Shown piece by piece: positions 58,254-64,000 of a stretch of 64,000 nucleotides of DNA. A model generated the notes under the pieces. That model made no database searches, was not told the origin of the DNA, and saw nothing but the letters and a program-made list of their open reading frames with translations. This DNA is from Bdellovibrio bacteriovorus (GTDB lineage Bacteria > Bdellovibrionota > Bdellovibrionia > Bdellovibrionales > Bdellovibrionaceae): contig NZ_CP020946.1 in assembly GCF_002208115.1 (NCBI RefSeq), forward strand, positions 2,790,001-2,854,000, in the 5' to 3' direction. A program made the position numbers and the translations under genes. The stretch's first letter is position 1, and every line of letters starts with the position of its first letter.

Positions 58254-60065
58254 CTAAGACTGCCCGTGGGATTTCTTTTCCAGCTCTGCCCAACGGGCAT
58301 AAGCGGTTTCGATTTTGCTTTGCAAAGCGGAAATCTCGGAGAAAAGCTCCTGAACTTTAGAGGCCTGGCTGACGACCTCGGGCTTCCCCGCTTCGGTCTG
58401 CAGATTTGACAATTTTTCTTCCATTTCAAAGATATTGGCTTCCATGTTTTCCAGTTCAAACTTTTCCTTGAACGAGAGCTTCACTGGTTTGGCCGCCACT
58501 TTTTCGGCTTTCTTCTCTTTCTTCAGTTCCTGAGCTTGCAGCTCTTTTTGTTCTTCGAACCATTCTTCCCATTGCAGATAACCCGCAAAACGCTCCATGG
58601 AAGTGGAGCCATCCAGGTTCTTGTGCAATGCCAGAATGTCAGAAGCCACCTGATCCATGAAGAAACGGTCGTGTGTGACCAAAATCACGGCCCCCGTAAA
58701 TTCCTTCAGAGATTCTTCAAGCACTGTCAATGTTGCCACATCCAGGTCATTGGTCGGTTCATCGAGAATCAGCACCTGGGCTTCATTCAGCATCAGTTGC
58801 GCCAAACGCAAGCGGCTTTGCTCGCCACCTGACAGCTTTTCCACTGGCAGATCCATTTGCTGACGGTTGAACAGGAATCTTTCCAGATAACTGCGCGCAA
58901 ACACATACTGTCCCTGATAATGGACATAATCGCCATCAGGGCAGATGTTCTTCAAAACGGACTCTTTCGGCTTTAAGGTTTCACGGTTTTGTTCGAAATA
59001 GGCAATTTTCAATTTGTCCGCTTGAACCACACGGCCGGAAGTCGGCGCTTCCTGCTGCAGCAGCATGCGAATCAGCGTGGATTTTCCCGAACCGTTATCA
59101 CCCAACAACGCCAGACGTGTTTTAGGAGTCACCAGATAGCTGAAGTCACTGAACAGCACACGACCGTCATAAGCCTTTGTAACGTGATCGACTTCGATCA
59201 GCTTTTGCGGATTACGGTCGGTTTCCTTAAATTCAATTTTTACTTTGCGAGCGGCGTTCTTCGCGGAAAGCTCCTCGACATCCTCTTTCAGGGTGCCGGC
59301 GCGATCAATACGGGCCTTTTGTTTTGTCAGACGGGCCTTGGCCCCGCGGCGCAGCCACTCGGTTTCACGACGAAGAGTGTTCTTCATCGCCAGCTCCTTC
59401 TGTTCCTGCCCGGCCAAAAGAATCGCTTTTTCCTCGAGATATTCGAGATAACCACCGGTGGTGGAAATCAGATAGTTCGGATTCTTCGGATCAAGATCAA
59501 AGATCTTGTTGACGGTTCGTTGCAGGAACAAACGGTCGTGCGTGATCGTCAAAGTGGCAAAGGGCGCACGGCTCAGGAAATCCTCCAGCCACATGATACT
59601 TGAAACGTCCAGGTGATTCGTCGGTTCATCCAACAGCAACAGCTCTGGATCGCGCACCAGTTCGCGCGCCAAAGCCACACGCTTTTTCCATCCCCCGGAA
59701 AGATCGCTGACCAGGAAGTTTTCTCCGAACTGGGTCAGCTCCAGACGGGCAATCCATTCATAGGCCGATCCAATCGCCTCATGCGGGTCCTGGGCTTTAC
59801 TCAGGACCGCATCCAGGATGGTTTCATCTTTTTTGAATGTCGGAGTTTGTTCCAGATACCCCAGACGCAAACCCTTTTTAGCGGTCACGTCCCCGGCATC
59901 CGGAGTCATGGTGCCGGCCAGAATTTTCAGCAAAGTGGATTTACCGGCACCGTTGGGCCCAACCAGGCCCACACGTTCGCCCTCTTCAATGCCCAAAGAG
60001 ACGTTTTTAAACAGGGTTTTCCCCGCAAAGGATTTTTCGAGCTTATGTGTATTGATGAGAAGCAT
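58254..60065 (-). CDS. uup: ABC-F ATPase, Uup-like
   Basis: 603 residues. It has two complete ABC domains, with GPNGAGKST and [14 protein letters not shown], then GDNGSGKST and [13 protein letters not shown], joined by a charged linker ([15 protein letters not shown]). The C-terminal ~80 residues form a coiled coil, as in Uup. ABC-F proteins are cytoplasmic and act on ribosomes or DNA structures, not in transport. Uup is linked to ribosome rescue and to stability of repeat DNA. It follows the protease gene by 8 bases, so it is in that operon. Confidence 0.93.
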   Translation of the reverse strand: MLLINTHKLEKSFAGKTLFKNVSLGIEEGERVGLVGPNGAGKSTLLKILAGTMTPDAGDVTAKKGLRLGYLEQTPTFKKDETILDAVLSKAQDPHEAIGSAYEWIARLELTQFGENFLVSDLSGGWKKRVALARELVRDPELLLLDEPTNHLDVSSIMWLEDFLSRAPFATLTITHDRLFLQRTVNKIFDLDPKNPNYLISTTGGYLEYLEEKAILLAGQEQKELAMKNTLRRETEWLRRGAKARLTKQKARIDRAGTLKEDVEELSAKNAARKVKIEFKETDRNPQKLIEVDHVTKAYDGRVLFSDFSYLVTPKTRLALLGDNGSGKSTLIRMLLQQEAPTSGRVVQADKLKIAYFEQNRETLKPKESVLKNICPDGDYVHYQGQYVFARSYLERFLFNRQQMDLPVEKLSGGEQSRLRLAQLMLNEAQVLILDEPTNDLDVATLTVLEESLKEFTGAVILVTHDRFFMDQVASDILALHKNLDGSTSMERFAGYLQWEEWFEEQKELQAQELKKEKKAEKVAAKPVKLSFKEKFELENMEANIFEMEEKLSNLQTEAGKPEVVSQASKVQELFSEISALQSKIETAYARWAELEKKSHGQS

Positions 60066-60073
60066 GGCCCAAC

Positions 60074-60952
60074 TTACTTCTGTTTCTCGATATCGGCCAG
60101 AATTTTCTGAATAGGAATGACGAATTCGCCCTTACAGGCATCCTCTGCGCACTTCATGATCTCAACAGAACCGCCTTCCGCGCTCTGTTCCTGGAAATCA
60201 TCCTCACCACCGTGCAAAACACCAATCAATTCGTGAGTTTTGCTGTCAAACACCGGCGAACCTGAGTTTCCGACGAAAACATCCAGATTGGTCTCCAAGG
60301 ATCCCGTTTCATTCACACGGCGCACTTTACCCTGAGCGGTCTTCTTCAGACTGCCCAGCGGATAACCGATGGAATAGACCGAATCCCCGACCACCGGCGA
60401 AGTCTCGGATATGACCACGGGCTCGACTTCATCCCGAGGGATGGAAATTTCCACAAGGGCATAGTCCAGCCCGCCCTGGAAATCATTTTTCTGAGCCACG
60501 ATCAATTTGCACTGCCAGCCCTTGCGGGTGGTGGCCCCTTCCATCTTTTGCTCGTCATTAAAGACAAACACGGTGTTTTCACAAGTATGATCTTCGGTGA
60601 AACAATGCCCGGCCGTCAGAACCAGATTCGGCCCAATCAAAGTGCCGGAACAAAAGGCCTTGGATTCCTGGTCACTCCAGGCCAACTGCGGACCGGTCCC
60701 GTAGACTTCATCCACGGTCCATACAGCTTCGCCCTTCATGATATCATTCCATTTGTCAGCATGAACCAGAGCAACGTTTGCCCGGGTGTTGCGAGTGTGA
60801 GTGGAAACCTCCTGAATGGAGTCCTCGCCATAAATCACACCCTGGGTCAGTGTCCCGTCGGTGTTTACAAATGCCGAAGGTGCAGAGTCTCCTCCGCACC
60901 CGACAAGATTCATGATAAGGGTCCCGCTAAGGATGGCCTTCCACAGATTCAT
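60074..60952 (-). CDS. Trypsin/V8-like serine protease lipoprotein
   Basis: 292 residues. A lipobox LVGC (Cys19) marks it as a lipoprotein. The catalytic triad is His116 (LTAGHC), Asp163 (GGLDYAL) and Ser230 (FVGNSGSP). The GNSGSP form is like V8/glutamyl endopeptidases. A disulfide is possible near Cys101/Cys117. It begins on the stop codon of the deacetylase gene (one-base overlap), so the two are coupled. Combined with wall-modifying enzymes, it may act on prey or on the envelope. Its substrate is unknown. Confidence 0.9.
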   Translation of the reverse strand: MNLWKAILSGTLIMNLVGCGGDSAPSAFVNTDGTLTQGVIYGEDSIQEVSTHTRNTRANVALVHADKWNDIMKGEAVWTVDEVYGTGPQLAWSDQESKAFCSGTLIGPNLVLTAGHCFTEDHTCENTVFVFNDEQKMEGATTRKGWQCKLIVAQKNDFQGGLDYALVEISIPRDEVEPVVISETSPVVGDSVYSIGYPLGSLKKTAQGKVRRVNETGSLETNLDVFVGNSGSPVFDSKTHELIGVLHGGEDDFQEQSAEGGSVEIMKCAEDACKGEFVIPIQKILADIEKQK

Positions 60953-62541
60953 TAGTGTCCTTTAGTGAAGTCTACGTCATCACGGTGAGCTTCAGCCATG
61001 TGGCCTTGTTCCCAGCGACCTTCCACGTTTTCAGAGTCTACAACCTCGTTCTGCGTGCCTACCGCCTTCACTGTATAAGTCGCCGTGGCGATTTCTTTGT
61101 TCATGCGGTTTTCAACCGAGATACGAACCAAAGCGTCTTTACCCGCCTCGCTCACTTCACGGATGTCTTTCAGGTCGATCGTGCCGTCAATTTCTTTGGT
61201 CACATCACCCACAGTCACGAACTTCTTAAGACCCGCCATCTGAGCATCACGACCCGCAAGGGAGATGTTCATGAAGTCACGGTCGGAAGTCATGTCGATC
61301 TTCAGATCCAGGTGGCGAGCAACGCTTGCCGACTTAGGACGCGGAAGTTTTGCGAAAGTGCCTTTTCTGTAAGCTTCGATTTCAGATGCAGAGGACTTGT
61401 CCATGAACGCCTGAAGTTCATTGTAAGTACCGCATTTGACTTCCGGCTTGGAGCACACTTCATTGGCAAACTCAAAGAATGCTTCCATGTAAGCACCGCT
61501 CATCCATTTAGAGAAGTGGTGACCGATATGAACCGGAGCACGGTTGCCATAGTAGTTCGTGTTGAAGTAGCTGCGATAGATTGAAAGCATGTTAGCCTTA
61601 ACCTGTGCTTTTTGCGCAGTGGAAACTTCGTTCAAGCAGTCACGGGCCTTGTTGGCTTTAACGGTGTTGCCGCTTTTGTCACGCTTCATGATCTGCATTG
61701 TCTGAGGCTCTTCCTTCAATACACGGGCAGAGTCACGAACGCAGAAGTTGTAATCCATAGAGATCCACTTGCGCGCGCCACCTGGTTCCGGCACTTCCGC
61801 CAAAGGGAAGTTCCATGTGCCGAATTCATTTCTTTGCGGCCAGTAGTTTACGAAATTCAATTTGGAAGTGTCGTACTGAATACCGAACTTCGGCAGATTC
61901 GGCCACAGGCCCGGGCTGACCCCCAGAACCGGTGCACGGAAGCCCGTGATTTCGTTTCTGAACAACAAACCTTTGGATTCTTTTTTAGAGATGCCATTCA
62001 GGTCGAACACGCGATCCAGGATTGCATAGAATTGAGTGAACTCAGATTTCCAGTCCGCCTCGCTCCAGCGCAGGTCCCATTTTTTATTGCGGAAGCCACC
62101 ATCAAAGTGACCCACGGCGTGGGAACCGATTTCATGGCCTTCACGATAAGCTGCATTCATCTGATCAATACGATCGGAGATATCACGTCTGTCATCGCCC
62201 CAACCGATCGCGGAACCACGGTTTTTCGTAGCCACTTCGTTGCCGGCGCCATCCAGAATCAAACGCTGACCCGGTGGTTGATAGAAGGTTTTGTTTTCAG
62301 GGCTCAGGAAATAAACCGGATTGATAAAGAATGTGAAACGTGTGTCCACGCCCGCATCTTTTCTAAGTTTGGTGTAATCGCGGGAGTACTGCCATACCTC
62401 GTTGTTGTAAGATCCATCAAAGGCAAACATCACAAATTGTGGTGGTCTTTTAACTGTGGTGGTTGTTTGCGCCCATGCAAAATGCTGGGTGAACAAAGAC
62501 AAAGTCACAAGGCCCTTTGCGATCAGTTTTCTTTTGGACAT
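60952..62541 (-). CDS. Exported polysaccharide deacetylase-like protein
   Basis: 529 residues with a signal peptide (to ~Ala24). The NodB-like domain (~33-380) has FAFDGSYNN (Asp42), the metal-binding HxxxH in SHAVGHFDG (His141, His145), and GFRAPVLG. In standard NodB enzymes the first motif is TFDD, and its second Asp binds metal; here it is Gly43. Insertions make the domain long. The C-terminal ~120 residues are a beta domain of unknown role. It could deacetylate peptidoglycan or chitin-like polymers, and Bdellovibrio is known to deacetylate prey peptidoglycan. Activity with the changed motif needs proof. It leads the deacetylase-protease-uup operon. Confidence 0.83.
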   Translation of the reverse strand: MSKRKLIAKGLVTLSLFTQHFAWAQTTTTVKRPPQFVMFAFDGSYNNEVWQYSRDYTKLRKDAGVDTRFTFFINPVYFLSPENKTFYQPPGQRLILDGAGNEVATKNRGSAIGWGDDRRDISDRIDQMNAAYREGHEIGSHAVGHFDGGFRNKKWDLRWSEADWKSEFTQFYAILDRVFDLNGISKKESKGLLFRNEITGFRAPVLGVSPGLWPNLPKFGIQYDTSKLNFVNYWPQRNEFGTWNFPLAEVPEPGGARKWISMDYNFCVRDSARVLKEEPQTMQIMKRDKSGNTVKANKARDCLNEVSTAQKAQVKANMLSIYRSYFNTNYYGNRAPVHIGHHFSKWMSGAYMEAFFEFANEVCSKPEVKCGTYNELQAFMDKSSASEIEAYRKGTFAKLPRPKSASVARHLDLKIDMTSDRDFMNISLAGRDAQMAGLKKFVTVGDVTKEIDGTIDLKDIREVSEAGKDALVRISVENRMNKEIATATYTVKAVGTQNEVVDSENVEGRWEQGHMAEAHRDDVDFTKGH

Positions 62542-62781
62542 GGAATCCTCCGTATTGTTTTTATATTCAATAGGGGTGATTGCAACGGCTATGCCCGTGA
62601 AATCACGGGGTTTGACCCTAAAAAGGTGTCCAAAGATTGAACGAGGAACAATTAACGGCGTTCAGTGTCTCACTATAAGACACACCCTTTTCAGGACCTT
62701 GGACCAAGATTCGGAACACATATTCACTGAAGGTCGAGGGGGAAAATAAAGAATTCTTCAAATTCAAAACTTCCCATATAA

Positions 62782-63342
62782 ATGAAAATACAGATCGTTG
62801 CCCTTTTCATAATTGCCTGTGTGTCACTTATAAACTCGTCTGCATTTGCGGCGTCCATGACCTGCAACAAAAGACAATCCGCCACCAACTGCATGATTTG
62901 CAACTGCTATCATGAAACCCGCGGAGAATCCTTCGAAGGCATGGTGGCCGTGAATAAGGTGGTGTTGTCCCGTTCGGAAGACGATGCCTATCCGAGCTCC
63001 ATCTGCGGAGTCGTTTATGACGATGCCCAGTTCAGCTGGACTCAGGACAATATCGGCAACAACATCAATGCCACCAAAGATGAAGACAAAGAAGCTTTGG
63101 AGATGTGCAAGAAAGCCGTCAACCTTTCTGTCAAAGAAGGTCCCAATGACGTCATCTATTACTACAATCCAAGCATCGCCCGTCCCTACTGGGCCCGCCG
63201 CATGACCAACTGTGGAAAGGTCGGCAATCACACCTTCCTGGTTCCGCGCGGTGAATCCTGCCCTCGGAAGCTGGGCGTGATTGGCAAGTATTCCTCTTCC
63301 GGCGCAAGCAGCCAAAGCAAGAAAAGCACAGGTGCAAAATGA
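62782..63342 (+). CDS. SleB-like cell-wall hydrolase
   Basis: 186 residues with a signal peptide (to ~Ala23). The Hydrolase_2/SleB domain has CYHETRGESFEGMVAVNKVVLSR, the probable catalytic Glu in HETRGE, and YPSSICGVVYDDAQFSW. SleB enzymes are peptidoglycan lytic transglycosylases, found in spores and in many Gram-negative bacteria. Cysteines at 28, 37 and 40 and later may stabilise the fold. The last ~20 residues are Ser/Lys-rich. It overlaps the next gene by four bases, so the two are coupled. A prey-wall or own-wall role is likely. Confidence 0.9.
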   Translation: MKIQIVALFIIACVSLINSSAFAASMTCNKRQSATNCMICNCYHETRGESFEGMVAVNKVVLSRSEDDAYPSSICGVVYDDAQFSWTQDNIGNNINATKDEDKEALEMCKKAVNLSVKEGPNDVIYYYNPSIARPYWARRMTNCGKVGNHTFLVPRGESCPRKLGVIGKYSSSGASSQSKKSTGAK

Positions 63343-63920
63343 TGAACGCTTTGATCGCAACTCTTCTCTACAGCATTTGCAGCTCGGCTGCTCCGGTGAC
63401 AACCTCGGCAACCAACGCCGCTGAAATCACGGTGCAGGATGGAAATGTAAAGGTCACCCTGCCTGCCGAGGCAAAAAAAGCCCTGATTGACTGGAACCCG
63501 GAGTTTCTGACTTTCGATCTGAAAGATTATCCGGAATCGGTCTTGAGCCTGGTCAAGGAAGTCGAACCCGGTGGTGTTCCGATGGCCTTTATTGCCGACC
63601 TTGATAACAACGGCGACAAAGACATCGTGCTGCTGGGAAGTGATTTGCACCGCCAGTACGCGGTGGCCTTGACCAAAAAAGAAGGCACTTGGCAGGCCAT
63701 TGAAATCCAGTCCTGGAACATTCCGAACATCAAAAAAACAGTTCTGAAAAAAGAGGATAAAACCAAAGAAACCGGCATCCCGCTGTATGTCCTTCCCGCT
63801 GAGGAAGAACACGCCAAGAAGCTCGGTAAAAAAGTCGGCATTCAGGTGGAAAGATATCTGGGCCCGGCAACTGTTTACGAAATCAAAGACGGCAAGGCTT
63901 CCAAAGTCGTTCTGGAATAA
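63339..63920 (+). CDS. Exported protein with FG-GAP-like calcium motif
   Basis: 193 residues. It has a short signal-like start (MMNALIATLLYSICSSAAP). A single motif DLDNNGDKDIVLLG matches the DxDxNGDxD calcium-binding loop of FG-GAP/integrin-type repeats, with no second copy. The rest is beta-rich and Lys/Glu-rich, with no family that I recognise. It overlaps the SleB-like gene by four bases and is followed by a hairpin, so the pair is one operon. It may assist or target the hydrolase. Confidence 0.75.
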   Translation: MMNALIATLLYSICSSAAPVTTSATNAAEITVQDGNVKVTLPAEAKKALIDWNPEFLTFDLKDYPESVLSLVKEVEPGGVPMAFIADLDNNGDKDIVLLGSDLHRQYAVALTKKEGTWQAIEIQSWNIPNIKKTVLKKEDKTKETGIPLYVLPAEEEHAKKLGKKVGIQVERYLGPATVYEIKDGKASKVVLE

Positions 63921-63924
63921 ATCA

Positions 63925-63953
63925 AAAGGTTCTCGTTCTTCGGGAACCTTTTA
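63925..63953 (+). terminator. Hairpin after the SleB operon
   Basis: AAAAGGTTCTCG and CGGGAACCTTTT pair with one G-T and a short loop. The T run is short, so termination may be partial. Confidence 0.6.
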
Positions 63954-64000
63954 GGTTGTTTCATATTGAAAATGTCGTTGTTCTAACATTTCCAGATACT

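Overview
The window looks like a stretch of a Bdellovibrio chromosome (close to B. bacteriovorus). The case rests on gene content, not on a database match: moderate GC, dense exported proteases and peptidoglycan enzymes, a gliding-type GldA/F/G transporter, a very large secreted hydrolase, many lipoproteins, and strong Shine-Dalgarno sites with occasional GTG or TTG starts. Genus confidence is about 0.8.

Layout. 1-2250: end of asnS, then two exported proteins. 2254-5289 (minus): gap-pgk-tpiA glycolysis block. 5437-11122 (minus): four tandem exported paralogues that share one beta-rich domain but carry different tails. 11368-16451: a trypsin-like lipoprotein, then tmk-holB-tatD and two exported proteins. 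16592-17838: secG and a membrane-anchored AgmX/PglI-type protein. 17862-22411: an APP1-like protein, a MepA-like endopeptidase, a lipoprotein hydrolase and corA. 22446-23314: a methyltransferase broken by a 56-bp duplication/insert containing a Tn5 mosaic-end-like sequence. 23463-23613: a long rod-shaped inverted-repeat structure that may be a non-coding RNA. 23619-29731 (minus): GldA/F/G-like ABC system, DUF4340, GHMP kinase and DUF429. 29828-32366: an NFACT (Rqc2-like) protein, a small protein and an rRNA methyltransferase-like protein. 32377-44857: phosphate/polyphosphate region (phoR broken by a 16-bp tandem duplication, phoB, phoU, porin, ppx, sixA, ppk), with a REP-associated transposase and a 1336-residue three-domain secreted hydrolase inside it. 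44937-49793: thiL, a PilZ protein, LysR/YceI, a DODA-type dioxygenase and a SoxR switch. 49838-56670: RND pump, outer-membrane barrel, TolC-like protein and two exported proteins. 56706-63920: DUF1254 lipoprotein, then deacetylase-protease-uup, and SleB-like hydrolase with a partner.

How the genes work together. Three themes recur. Phosphate handling: PhoU/PhoB/PhoR, Ppx and Ppk lie within 12.5 kb. Envelope and prey-wall chemistry: MepA-like, SleB-like and NodB-like enzymes and two trypsin-fold lipoproteins suit a predator that remodels walls. Envelope transport and surface: RND/TolC, GldAFG and the four repeat proteins.

The least described systems are the paralogue cluster at 5437-11122, the three-domain hydrolase at 38156-42166 and the rod-shaped element at 23463-23613. 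Two genes are broken by short duplications. One contains a sequence used in tagmentation libraries, so assembly error must be excluded before either is read as biology.
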